Shown one piece after another: positions 36,984 through 45,241 of a stretch of 64,000 bases of DNA (its first letter is position 1; every line of letters begins with the position of its first letter). The notes beneath the pieces were generated by a model. That model saw nothing but the letters and a program-made list of their open reading frames with translations. It made no database searches and had not been told where the DNA came from. Source of the DNA: Catellatospora paridis (GTDB lineage Bacteria > Actinomycetota > Actinomycetes > Mycobacteriales > Micromonosporaceae); NCBI RefSeq assembly GCF_009720365.1, contig NZ_WBZD01000038.1, forward strand, positions 1 through 64,000, written 5' to 3'. The translations under genes and the position numbers were made by a program.

Positions 36984-38116
36984 GCGGCATCACCGCGGTA
37001 GATCCGCGGTACCCGGGTGCTGCCGAAGCGCGTCACGATCTCGTAGTTGATGGTGCCGACGGCCTCGGCCCAGTCGTCGGCGGTGGGCTCGCCGTCGTCG
37101 CCGGGCCCGAACAGCACCACCTCGTCGCCCTCGGCGACCTCGGCGTCGCCGACGTCGACCACGAACTGGTCCATGCAGACCCGCCCGGCGACGGTGTACC
37201 GGCCGCCGTTGAGCTGCACCGGGCCCAGGTTGGAGGCGTGCCGCGGCACACCGTCGGCGTAGCCGAGCGGCACCAGCGCGACGGTGGACGCCCGCTGCGT
37301 GACGTAGGTGTGCCCGTAGGAGACGCCCTGGCCGGCGGGCACGCGTTTGGCCAGCAGCACCCGGGCGCGGGCGGTCATCGCCGGGCGCAGCGCGGCGCGC
37401 ACCGCGGGATCGTCCAGCGGCGACAGGCCGTACACGGCGATGCCGGGGCGGACCAGGTCGAAGTGGGTGTCGGGCCGGGTGAGCGTCGCCGCGGAGTTGG
37501 CCATGTGACGCAGTTGCGGCTCGACGCCGAGGCGCTTGGCGACGTCGAGGGCGTCGGCGAAGCCGGCCAGCTGGCGGTCGACGGTCTCGTGACCGGGGGC
37601 GTCGGCGCAGGCGAAGTGGCTCCACACGCCGATGACTTCGGCGTAGCCGTCGGCCTGGGCCTTGCCCGCGGCCTCGACGAGCTGCGGCCACTCGGGCGCG
37701 GCCGCGCCGCTGCGGGACAGCCCGGTGTCGATTTTGAGGTGGATCCGCGCGGCCCGTCCGGCCTCGCGTGCTCCGGCGGTCACCGCCGCGAGCTGCGACA
37801 GGCTGGCGACGCTGAGGTCCACGTCACACCCGATCGCCCGGCCGACCGGCTGGCCGGGCAGCCACAGCCAGGCCAGCACCGGAGTGGCCAGGCCCGCGTC
37901 GCGCAGCCCGAACGCCTCGTCCAGGGTGCAGACGCCGAGCCAGGTCGCGCCGCCGGACAGCGCGGCCCGCGCCGAGGCGACCATGCCGTGCCCGTAGCCG
38001 TCGGCCTTGACCACTGCCATGACCTCGGCAGGCGTGTTCGACCGCAGCGTGCGCACGTTGGCACGGATCGCGTCGAGGTCCACCACGACCTGGGACTGAG
38101 CGTCGGCCTGCCACAT
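36980..38116 (-). CDS. alr: Alanine racemase
   Basis: A PLP enzyme of 378 residues that makes D-alanine for peptidoglycan. The PLP-binding Lys lies in AVVKADGYGHGMVASA, and the second catalytic residue, Tyr, in GVSYGHTYVT. Other motifs are VDLDAIRANVRTL, KIDTGLSRSGAA and VCMDQFVVDVGD. ATG 38116 (MWQADAQSQVVV) was chosen; the frame extends to 38308 but those codons are not alr-like. The gene points away from tsaB, and the two starts are 227 bases apart. Confidence 0.96.
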   Translation of the reverse strand: MWQADAQSQVVVDLDAIRANVRTLRSNTPAEVMAVVKADGYGHGMVASARAALSGGATWLGVCTLDEAFGLRDAGLATPVLAWLWLPGQPVGRAIGCDVDLSVASLSQLAAVTAGAREAGRAARIHLKIDTGLSRSGAAAPEWPQLVEAAGKAQADGYAEVIGVWSHFACADAPGHETVDRQLAGFADALDVAKRLGVEPQLRHMANSAATLTRPDTHFDLVRPGIAVYGLSPLDDPAVRAALRPAMTARARVLLAKRVPAGQGVSYGHTYVTQRASTVALVPLGYADGVPRHASNLGPVQLNGGRYTVAGRVCMDQFVVDVGDAEVAEGDEVVLFGPGDDGEPTADDWAEAVGTINYEIVTRFGSTRVPRIYRGDAA

Positions 38117-38343
38117 GAGTCCCAGCCTACCCAGCAGTACGCCGCGGACCCCCGAGGGTCGTGCTCCGGTCCCACGTGGTGCCGCGGCGAAGGCGCGCGG
38201 CGCGTTCCGGAAAGCCGATCGAGAACCCGTGCCGCCGACACGCGCGCCCCGGCGCTGTCGCGCCGCACCGGGGGACACGCCACGGGCCGGGCACAGGTTC
38301 ATGATCATCAGGGTGCCGAGGGCGGCACAGTAGGGTGGGGGGC

Positions 38344-39021
38344 GTGTTGGTGCTGGTGTTGGATACCGCTACGCCTGCGGTGACGGCGGCGTTGGCCGAG
38401 GTCCAGTCGTCCGGGCACGCCGTGTTGGCGCAGCGGGCGACGGTGGACGGTCGTGCGCACGGGGAGCTGCTCGCTCCGCAGATCGACGCGCTGCTGGCCG
38501 AGGCCGGGGTCAAACCCCGCGACCTCGCCGCGGTGGTCGCCGGAGTCGGGCCGGGCCCGTTCACCGGGCTGCGCGTCGGGCTGGTCACCGCGGCCTCGCT
38601 GACCATGGCGCTGAACATCCCCGCGTACGGCGTCTGCGCGCTGGACGCGCTCGGCCTGCGCACCGCGGGCCGGGCGCTGGTGGCGACCGACGCGCGGCGG
38701 CGCGAGGTCTACTGGGCGGTGTACGCCGACGGCAGCCCGCTGACCGGCCCCGCCGTGGACAAGCCCGCCGACGTCGCGCCGCGGCTGGCGGAGTTCGCGG
38801 TGACCGCCGCGGTCGGCGAGGGCGCGGCGAAGTACGCCGACGTGCTCGGCCTGCCCGCCGGTGCGGCGCTCTACCCGGAGCCGTCGGCGATCGTGGAACT
38901 CGCCGCGCAGCGCGTGCGCGACGGCGCCCCGAGTGAGCCGCTGACGCCGCTCTACCTGCGCCGGCCGGACGCGGTCGAGCCGTCCGCCCGCAAGCCCGCG
39001 CTGTCCGCGAGCGAGCGATGA
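38344..39021 (+). CDS. tsaB: tRNA threonylcarbamoyladenosine biosynthesis protein TsaB
   Basis: An ASKHA-fold protein of 225 residues, paralogue and partner of TsaD in t6A37 formation. LVLDTATPAVTAAL, GVGPGPFTGLRVGL and the dimer-forming segment LVATDARRREVYWAVYADG are characteristic; the catalytic metal His pair of TsaD is absent, as usual. AGGGTGGGG precedes GTG 38344; an in-frame GTG at 38335 lies within this site and is less likely. Its stop overlaps the rimI start (ATGA). Confidence 0.95.
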   Translation: MLVLVLDTATPAVTAALAEVQSSGHAVLAQRATVDGRAHGELLAPQIDALLAEAGVKPRDLAAVVAGVGPGPFTGLRVGLVTAASLTMALNIPAYGVCALDALGLRTAGRALVATDARRREVYWAVYADGSPLTGPAVDKPADVAPRLAEFAVTAAVGEGAAKYADVLGLPAGAALYPEPSAIVELAAQRVRDGAPSEPLTPLYLRRPDAVEPSARKPALSASER

Positions 39022-39458
39022 AGATCGAGCGGCTGCGCTGGTGGCAGATCGAGGATCTGCTGCCGGTCGAGGCCGACCTGTTCGGCGCGGAGGCGTGGAC
39101 CGCGGCGATGTTCTGGAACGAGCTGGCCAACGGCCACCACTACCTGATCGCCACCGAGGACGACGGCACCGTGCTCGGTTACGCCGGTCTGGCCGTGGGC
39201 CAGGGCGAGGGCTGGGTCAACAACATCGCGGTGCGCCGGGACGCGCAGCGGCGCGGCATCGGCCGGGCGCTGCTGGAGGCGCTGCTGGCCGAGGGCCGCC
39301 GACACCAGGTCAAGCAGGTGCTGCTGGAGGTCGCCGCGGACAACGCGCCCGCGCAGCGGCTGTATGCCGGCTACGGCTTCGAGGTGATCGGCATCCGCAA
39401 GGGCTACTACCAGCCGAGCAACACCGACGCACTGGTGATGCGGCGGGAGGAGCCGTGA
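39018..39458 (+). CDS. rimI: Ribosomal protein S18 alanine N-acetyltransferase
   Basis: A GNAT acetyltransferase of 146 residues. The acetyl-CoA pyrophosphate loop is RRDAQRRGIGRALLEALL, preceded by GWVNNIAV and followed by LEVAADNAPAQRLYAGYGFEVIGIRKGYY, the motif B region with Tyr as general acid. By family and place between tsaB and tsaD it is RimI, which acetylates the N-terminus of S18 and in actinobacteria other proteins too. Its stop is the first of three overlapping junctions leading through mini-ORFs to tsaD. Confidence 0.92.
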   Translation: MKIERLRWWQIEDLLPVEADLFGAEAWTAAMFWNELANGHHYLIATEDDGTVLGYAGLAVGQGEGWVNNIAVRRDAQRRGIGRALLEALLAEGRRHQVKQVLLEVAADNAPAQRLYAGYGFEVIGIRKGYYQPSNTDALVMRREEP

Positions 39459-39549
39459 GCGAGCGCAGCGAGCGAACCGGATGGCTCCGGCAGCCTCATG
39501 CCGCCGACGAGCGCAGCGAGGAGAAGGCATGAGCGAGGAGAAGGCGTGA
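39455..39549 (+). repeat. MSER/DERSEE mini-ORF repeat with extra six-codon relay
   Basis: GTG 39455 overlaps the rimI stop and opens a 25-residue frame starting [12 protein letters not shown] and ending ADERSEEKA (stop 39530-39532). That stop overlaps ATG 39529 of a second frame, MSEEKA, whose stop (39547-39549) overlaps GTG 39546 of tsaD. The second frame arose by duplication of the 17-base end GCGAGGAGAAGGCxTGA. Three consecutive overlaps thus join rimI to tsaD. Confidence 0.88.
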
Positions 39550-40595
39550 GCACCAGCGAACCCCTGGTTCTGGGGATCGAGAGCAGCTGCGACGAGACCG
39601 GCGTGGGCATCGTGCGGGGGCACACCCTGCTGGCCGACGCGCTGGCGTCGAGCGTGGACGAGCACGCCCGCTTCGGCGGGGTGGTGCCGGAGGTGGCCAG
39701 CCGCGCGCACCTGCAGGCGCTGGTGCCGACGCTGCACCGGGCGCTGGACGAGGCCGGGGTGACCCTGGCCGACATCGACGCCATCGCCGTCACCGCCGGG
39801 CCAGGCCTGGCCGGGGCGCTGCTGGTCGGCGTAGCCGGGGCCAAGGGCCTGGCGCTGGCCACCGAGAAGCCGATCTACGGCGTGAACCACCTCGCGGCCC
39901 ACGTCGCGGTGGACACCCTGGAGCACGGCCCGCTGCCGGAGCCGGCGATCGCGCTGCTGGTCTCGGGCGGGCACTCGTCGCTGCTGCGGGTCGACGACCT
40001 GGCCCGCGGGGTGACCCCGCTGGGCGCGACCATCGACGACGCGGCCGGTGAGGCCTTCGACAAGGTGGCCCGGCTGCTGGGCATGCCGTTCCCGGGCGGC
40101 CCGCCGATCGACCGGGCGGCCCGCGACGGCGACCCGCTGGCGATCACCTTCCCGCGCGGCCTGACCGGGCCGAAAGACCTGGTCGAGCACCGGTTCGACT
40201 TCTCCTTCTCGGGGCTGAAGACGGCCGTGGCGCGCTGGGTCGAGGCGCGGGAGCGTTCGGGCGAGCCGGTGCCGGTCAACGACGTGGCGGCAAGCTTCCA
40301 GAACGCGGTCTGCGACGTGCTGACCCGCAAGGCCATCGACGCCTGCCGGACCCAGGGCATCGAGACCCTGGTCATCGGTGGCGGCGTGGCGGCCAACTCG
40401 CGGCTGAAGGCGATGGCGGCCGAGCGCGCGGCCCAGTACGGCATCACCGTGCGGGTGCCGCGGCCCAAGCTGTGCACCGACAACGGGGCCATGGTGGCGG
40501 CGCTCGGCGCGCATCTGGTCGCCGCCGGAAACGCACCGTCCAAGCTGGACTTCGCGGCCGACTCCGCGATGCCGCTCACGCTTGTCGGGGTGTAA
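39546..40595 (+). CDS. tsaD: tRNA N6-adenosine threonylcarbamoyltransferase TsaD
   Basis: The catalytic subunit of t6A37 synthesis, 349 residues. It starts [22 protein letters not shown], has the metal-binding His pair in [11 protein letters not shown], the phosphate loop [11 protein letters not shown], the signature [22 protein letters not shown] and [12 protein letters not shown], with a second metal Asp in [12 protein letters not shown] 39546 was chosen as the frame upstream is the repeat; GAGGAGAAGG supplies the binding site. It is expected to work with TsaB and TsaE from this window and TsaC from elsewhere. Confidence 0.96.
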   Translation: MSTSEPLVLGIESSCDETGVGIVRGHTLLADALASSVDEHARFGGVVPEVASRAHLQALVPTLHRALDEAGVTLADIDAIAVTAGPGLAGALLVGVAGAKGLALATEKPIYGVNHLAAHVAVDTLEHGPLPEPAIALLVSGGHSSLLRVDDLARGVTPLGATIDDAAGEAFDKVARLLGMPFPGGPPIDRAARDGDPLAITFPRGLTGPKDLVEHRFDFSFSGLKTAVARWVEARERSGEPVPVNDVAASFQNAVCDVLTRKAIDACRTQGIETLVIGGGVAANSRLKAMAAERAAQYGITVRVPRPKLCTDNGAMVAALGAHLVAAGNAPSKLDFAADSAMPLTLVGV

Positions 40596-40621
40596 CTTTG
40601 CCCGGTGCTGAGGGCGACGAC

Positions 40622-40876
40622 GTGATCGTGCGTATGTGGGAGGTGCGCGCGTATCCGCGTACCTTCACGGATCTGCTGACCTGGGTCTGCGACGAGGCGG
40701 TGCCGCGGCTGGAGGTCGAGCCGCTGCACATCGCGAGCGAGGTGTTCTCCTCCACCGACCTGCGCGTCGTGGTGATCTCCCGCTGGCGCGGCGACCCCCG
40801 CCCCCTCGCCGACCCCCCGGACGGCCTCGCCGCCCGCTCCCCCCACATCTGGGACTTCACCCCCGTCGACCGCTGA
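40622..40876 (+). CDS. Small conserved-looking protein of unknown function
   Basis: A possible 84-residue protein beginning VIVRMWEVRAYPRTFTDLLTW, with IASEVFSSTDLRVVVISRWRGDP and a Pro-rich tail PHIWDFTPVDR. The alternation of strands and helices (MWEVRAYP ... VVVISRW) resembles a single ferredoxin-like half, but I do not recognise it. It follows tsaD by 26 bases; the start could also be ATG 40634. Codon use is normal, so I consider it a real gene. Confidence 0.55.
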   Translation: MIVRMWEVRAYPRTFTDLLTWVCDEAVPRLEVEPLHIASEVFSSTDLRVVVISRWRGDPRPLADPPDGLAARSPHIWDFTPVDR

Positions 40877-40902
40877 CCCGATCCCCGCACCGCTCCCCGC
40901 GG

Positions 40903-40965
40903 AGATCGCTGTTTGGTGTCAAGAACTGCGGTGTCACCGCAGGAAGCGACACCAAACGCCGATCT
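40903..40965. repeat. Interspersed palindromic repeat, family 3, copy A
   Basis: Outer arms at 40903-40920 and 40948-40965 pair at 16 of 18 positions (AGATCGC...GATCT), and an inner hairpin CTGCGGTG-T-CACCGCAG occupies 40926-40942. A second copy with the same AGATCGC start, GTCA(A/G)GAAC and ACCGCAGG centre is at 52817-52881. It lies between the small gene and phoD. Confidence 0.8.
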
Positions 40966-41049
40966 TGAAAAGGCGGCGGCGTGGCGCGCGGCCGGTGGTG
41001 GCGCGGGCGGTGACGATGAGGGTCACCCCCTGGTCACGTGGGAGTGCGC

Positions 41050-42672
41050 ATGGTCTCTCGGCGGGGTGTGCTGGTGGGTGGCGGCGCCGTGGTCGTTGCC
41101 GGACTGTTCGGGCGGCCGGCGAGCGCGACGGGTCCCGCGGCCGATCCGTTCACGCTGGGGGTGGCCTCGGGGGATCCGTCCCCGGACGGCTTCGTGATCT
41201 GGACCAGGCTGGCGGTGGCGCCGATGGCCGAGGACGGCCGCGGGGGCATGGCCGACCAGGCGTACGAGGTCTGGTGGCAGGTCGCCCACGACGACCGCTT
41301 CACCCGGCTCGCCGCGTCCGGCATGAGCTGGGCGGAGCCGTCCTGGGCGCACAGCGTGCACGTCGAGCCGAGGGGCCTGGAGCCCGGCCGGGAGTACTTC
41401 TACCGCTTCGGCGTGGACCGCTGGACCTCACCCGTCGGACGCACCCGCACCGCGCCGGCCCGTGCCTCGCTGCCGACGGCCCTCGGGCTGGCGTTCCTGT
41501 CCTGCGCGCAGTACGAGCACGGTTTCTTCACCGGCTACCGCCGGATCGCGGAGTCCGAACCGGAGCTGATCGTGCACCTGGGCGACTACGTGTACGAGTA
41601 CGCGGCCCGCGTCTACAACGCGCCGAGCGGCAACGTGCGCGACCACGCGGGCCCGGAGACCCAGACGCTGGCGCACTACCGGCAGCGGTTCGCGCAGTAC
41701 AAGCTGGACCCGGATCTGCAGGCGGCGCACGCGGTCGCGCCATGGGCGGTGGTTTTCGACGACCACGAGGTCGACAACAACTGGGCGGGCCCGGTGCCCG
41801 AGCGGCCGAACCCGCGCTTCGACGCGCGCCGCACCGCGGCGATGCGGGCGTACTGGGAGAACATGCCGCTGCGTAACGCCCGGCAGCCGCGCGGCACGGC
41901 GCTGCCGCTGCACCGCCGGGTGCGCTGGGGCAGCCTGGCCACCTTCCACCTGCTCGACACTCGGCAGTACCGCGACGACCAGGGCTGCGGCGACGGCTAC
42001 CGGGACTGCCCGGCGGCGTCCGACCCGGCCCGCTCCATCCTCGGCGCGGCGCAGGAGAAGTGGCTGCTTGACGGGTTCCGGCGCAGCGGCGCCACCTGGG
42101 ACGTCCTGGCCCAGCAGGTCTTCTTCGCGCAGCGCGACCGGGATCCGGGGCCGGTCCTGAGCACGAGCCAGGACGCCTGGGACGGGTACGCGGCCTCGCG
42201 GCAGCGGGTGGTGCAGGGCTGGCTCGACGCGAAGGTGCGCAACGCGGTCGTGCTCACCGGGGACGTGCACGCGCACTGGGCGGCCGACGTGAAGCTGGAC
42301 TTCGCCGACCCGCACGCGCCGGTGGTGGGCTCGGAGCTGATCTGCACCTCGCTGACCACGGGCGGCGACGGGCTCGACTCGGACCCGGCGACGCACCCGT
42401 TCCTGGCCCACAACAAGCACCTGCACCTGTACAACGGTCAGCGCGGCTACGTGCGGGCCACCGTACGGCCCGCCGAGCTGACCGCGGACTTCATGACCCT
42501 GCCGTACGTGCACCGCGCCGGAGCACCCGCCCAGCGCAAGGCAGGCTTCGTGATCGCGGACGGGGTGCCCGGCCTCCAGCGGCGTTACCTGCGTCCGTTC
42601 AACGGGCCGCAGGGGCTGTCGCCGCAGGAGCAGGCGGACCGGACGGTGTGGGCGGAAACCGAGCGCCCGTGA
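41050..42672 (+). CDS. phoD: PhoD-like alkaline phosphatase/phosphodiesterase, Tat-exported
   Basis: A 540-residue secreted metallophosphatase. The N-terminus VSRRGVLVGGGAVVVAGLF is a twin-arginine signal ending near ASATG. The PhoD N-terminal domain follows (FTLGVASGDPSPDGFVIWTRL), then the catalytic core: FLSCAQYEHG, LIVHLGDYVYEY, VFDDHEVDNNWAG and LTGDVHAHWAAD, which bind Fe/Ca and phosphate. GGGAG six bases upstream supports ATG 41050. It hydrolyses phosphate esters or diesters outside the cell. No Pho box is evident upstream. Confidence 0.92.
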   Translation: MVSRRGVLVGGGAVVVAGLFGRPASATGPAADPFTLGVASGDPSPDGFVIWTRLAVAPMAEDGRGGMADQAYEVWWQVAHDDRFTRLAASGMSWAEPSWAHSVHVEPRGLEPGREYFYRFGVDRWTSPVGRTRTAPARASLPTALGLAFLSCAQYEHGFFTGYRRIAESEPELIVHLGDYVYEYAARVYNAPSGNVRDHAGPETQTLAHYRQRFAQYKLDPDLQAAHAVAPWAVVFDDHEVDNNWAGPVPERPNPRFDARRTAAMRAYWENMPLRNARQPRGTALPLHRRVRWGSLATFHLLDTRQYRDDQGCGDGYRDCPAASDPARSILGAAQEKWLLDGFRRSGATWDVLAQQVFFAQRDRDPGPVLSTSQDAWDGYAASRQRVVQGWLDAKVRNAVVLTGDVHAHWAADVKLDFADPHAPVVGSELICTSLTTGGDGLDSDPATHPFLAHNKHLHLYNGQRGYVRATVRPAELTADFMTLPYVHRAGAPAQRKAGFVIADGVPGLQRRYLRPFNGPQGLSPQEQADRTVWAETERP

Positions 42673-42730
42673 CGATTTACGGGCCGTGCGGAGGTGCCGT
42701 GAGCGTCCGGTACTCCGGTAACCTCTGCGC

Positions 42731-43420
42731 GTGCTGGACATCCGGAGGACGCGTCGGCGGGGCGCGATCCTGTTCGACCTCTACCAGACCCTGATCCCGG
42801 ATCGGACGTCGGCGCAGCGCGACGAGGTCAGCCGACGGATGGCCGGGGCGCTGGGCGTGGATCCGGACCGGTTCGCCACCCTGTTTCGGGGCACGATGCA
42901 CGCCCGCATGCGCGGCGAGTTCGGCACGCTGGGCGAGACCATCCGCACGCTGGCCTACCGGCTGGGCGGCGAGCCGACGGACACGGGCGTGCGTTTCGCG
43001 GAGGTGGCCCGGCTGCGGTTCACCCGCGAGCTGCTCTGGCCCTCGGCCGCCGTGCTGTCGGTGCTGGACGGGCTGCGCGCGGCGGGGCACCCCCTGGGGC
43101 TGGTCACCAACTGCTCGACGGAGACCGTGACGCTGTGGCGGGAGCAGCCGCTGGCACCGCGCTTCGACGTCGCGGGCTTCTCCTGCCTGCTCGGGGTGAC
43201 CAAGCCCGACCCGGTGCTGTTCCTCAAGGTCTGCGGCGATCTGGGGGTCACGCCGCAGGAGTGCGTCTTCGTCGGCGACGGGCACGGGGGCGAGCTGGCG
43301 GCCGCCGCGGCGCTGGGCATGCGGGTGGTGCGCACGGTCGAGCACGCGGACAGCGATCCGCACTGGACCGGGGAGACCATCCACCGTCTGGGTGACCTGC
43401 CAGGGCTGCTGGCTGCCTGA
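42731..43420 (+). CDS. HAD-superfamily hydrolase
   Basis: A haloacid-dehalogenase-fold hydrolase of 229 residues. Motif I is ILFDLYQTLIP: the nucleophile Asp is present but the second Asp of DxD is Tyr, as in the dehalogenase-like FDxYGTL branch. Motif II is LGLVTNCS, motif III the Lys in GVTKPDPVLF and motif IV FVGDGHGGELAAA. A helical cap lies between motifs I and II. The substrate is unknown. GTG 42731 begins VLDIRRTRRRGA. The ABC exporter genes start 55 bases downstream. Confidence 0.85.
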   Translation: MLDIRRTRRRGAILFDLYQTLIPDRTSAQRDEVSRRMAGALGVDPDRFATLFRGTMHARMRGEFGTLGETIRTLAYRLGGEPTDTGVRFAEVARLRFTRELLWPSAAVLSVLDGLRAAGHPLGLVTNCSTETVTLWREQPLAPRFDVAGFSCLLGVTKPDPVLFLKVCGDLGVTPQECVFVGDGHGGELAAAAALGMRVVRTVEHADSDPHWTGETIHRLGDLPGLLAA

Positions 43421-43475
43421 ATGCCGGGAAAACCGCTGGCGTTCGGCAGGGCGGCCTAGTAAGGTCACCCCCGCT

Positions 43476-45179
43476 ATGCGTTCCTTACCTCTGGCCGATC
43501 CCGGCACCCCCGACAGCAGGTCAGCCTTCCGATATCTGTGGTGGCTGGCCTCGCACCAGTTCCGGACCATCGGCTTCGGCATGTTCTTCGGCATCACCTG
43601 GATGCTGGTGGGCGCGCTGATACCCATGGTCATCGGCAAGGCGATCGACGCCGGCATCACCACCAAGGACACCTCCGCCCTGGCCCGCTGGGCTGGGGCG
43701 TTCCTGCTGCTGGGGCTGGTGCAGGCGGGCAGCGGCATCATGCGCCACCGCAACGCGGTGTTCAACTGGATGTCGGCGAACTTCCGCACCGTGCAGGCAG
43801 TGGTGCGGCACACCAACCAGCTCGGCGCGACGCTGCCCAAGCGCATGGCCACCGGCGAGGTCGTCGCCATCGGCGCCGCCGACACCAGCCACATCGGCAA
43901 CGCGCTCGACATCACCGCGCGCGGCGCGGCCGCGATCGTCAGCCTGATCACCGTCACCGTCATCCTGCTCACCGCGTCGGTCAAGCTCGGCCTGGTGGTC
44001 CTGCTCGGCGTGCCCGTGCAGATGGCGGTGGTGAGCCTGCTCATCAAACCGCTGCACCGCCGTCAGCAGGCGTATCGCGACCAGCAGGGCGCGCTCACCG
44101 GTCGAGCCGTGGACATCGTCGCCGGCCTGCGCGTGCTGCGCGGCATCGGTGGCGAGCAGGTCTTCGCCGACCGCTACCGGACCCAGTCGCAGCAGCTGCG
44201 CGAGGCCGGGGTGCGGGCGGCGCGCATCGACTCCCTGCTGGAGTCGATCCAGGTGCTGATGCCCGGACTGTTCCTGGCCCTGGTCACCTGGCTCGGCGCG
44301 CGGCTCGCGGTCGCCGGCGAGATCGGACCGGGTGACCTGGCGGCCTTCTACGGATATGCCGCGTTCCTGGTCATGCCGATGCGCACGCTGGCGGAGATGC
44401 TGGAGAAGATGACGCGCGGCCACGTCTCGGCGGGCCGGGTGCTCAAGGTGCTGCGGCTGGAACCGGAGATCACCGCCCCGGCGTCACCGCGGCCGCTGCC
44501 CGAGCACGGCGCGCTGGTGGACGTGAAGTCCGGCCTGTCCCTGCGGCCGGGCGTGCTGACCGTGCTGGCCGCGGACCGGCCCGAGGACGCCATCGAGATC
44601 GCCGACCGGCTCGGCCGCTACGCCGAGGGCGAGGTGACTCTCGGGGGAGTGCCGCTGTCGGCCGCGACCCGGGACGAGGTGCGGGCGCGCATCCTGGTCG
44701 CCGACAACAACGCCCGGCTGTTCAGCGGCCTGCTGCGCGAGGAGCTGGACCCGACCGGGGCGGCCGGTGACGAGCAGATCCTGGCGGCGCTGCGCGCGGC
44801 CAGCGCCGAGGAGGTCCTCGACGCGCTGCCGGACGGGCTCGCCGCGTTCGTCGCCGAGCGGGGGCGGGAGTTCTCCGGCGGGCAGCAGCAGCGCTTGCGG
44901 CTGGCCCGCGCGCTGCTGGCCGACGCGCCGATCCTGATCATGGTCGAGCCGACCAGCGCCGTCGACGCGCACACCGAGGCCCGCATCGCGCGCCGCATCG
45001 GCCCTGCCCGCCGGGGCCGCACCACACTGCTCGCCAGCACCAGCCCGCTGCTGCTGGACCAGGCCGATCACGTCGTCTTCGTCGACGACGGCAAGGTCAT
45101 CGCCGAGGGCGCCCACCGCGAGCTGCTGGCGGCCGAGCCCCGCTACCGCGCCGTCGTGACAAGGAGCGTGGACGCGTGA
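43476..45179 (+). CDS. ABC exporter half-transporter with degenerate ATP site
   Basis: A 567-residue protein with a six-helix exporter domain followed by an ATPase domain. The signature EFSGGQQQRLRLARALL (about 464-480) is perfect. Walker A is lost: at about 361-372 the sequence is LTVLAADRPEDAIE where GxxGxGKST should be. Walker B reads ILIMVEPTSAVD, with Val in place of the metal-binding Asp, but Glu and the D-loop remain. The next gene has the reverse pattern, so the two must form a heterodimer with one working ATP site. ATG 43476 begins RSLPLADPG. Its stop leads through an MSER mini-ORF to the partner. Confidence 0.88.
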   Translation: MRSLPLADPGTPDSRSAFRYLWWLASHQFRTIGFGMFFGITWMLVGALIPMVIGKAIDAGITTKDTSALARWAGAFLLLGLVQAGSGIMRHRNAVFNWMSANFRTVQAVVRHTNQLGATLPKRMATGEVVAIGAADTSHIGNALDITARGAAAIVSLITVTVILLTASVKLGLVVLLGVPVQMAVVSLLIKPLHRRQQAYRDQQGALTGRAVDIVAGLRVLRGIGGEQVFADRYRTQSQQLREAGVRAARIDSLLESIQVLMPGLFLALVTWLGARLAVAGEIGPGDLAAFYGYAAFLVMPMRTLAEMLEKMTRGHVSAGRVLKVLRLEPEITAPASPRPLPEHGALVDVKSGLSLRPGVLTVLAADRPEDAIEIADRLGRYAEGEVTLGGVPLSAATRDEVRARILVADNNARLFSGLLREELDPTGAAGDEQILAALRAASAEEVLDALPDGLAAFVAERGREFSGGQQQRLRLARALLADAPILIMVEPTSAVDAHTEARIARRIGPARRGRTTLLASTSPLLLDQADHVVFVDDGKVIAEGAHRELLAAEPRYRAVVTRSVDA

Positions 45180-45241
45180 GCGAGCGAACCAGGACGCAGC
45201 AGACTCAGGCCGCCGACGAGCGCAGCGAGGAGACGGCATGA
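45176..45241 (+). repeat. MSER/DERSEE mini-ORF repeat between the two ABC exporter genes
   Basis: GTG 45176 overlaps the stop of the first exporter gene, the frame encodes 21 residues starting MSERTRTQQTQ and ending ADERSEETA, and its stop overlaps ATG 45238 of the second. GACGAGCGCAGCGAGGAG near its end is identical to the copies at 7066-7205 and 39455-39549. Here the repeat couples two subunits that must be made in equal amount. Confidence 0.88.

Noticed and set aside
38275-38312. Fourth palindromic family (TTCATGATCA), second copy at 53412-53473
   Set aside because: Only a short block and scattered bases agree between the two; too weak to list as a repeat without genome-wide copies.
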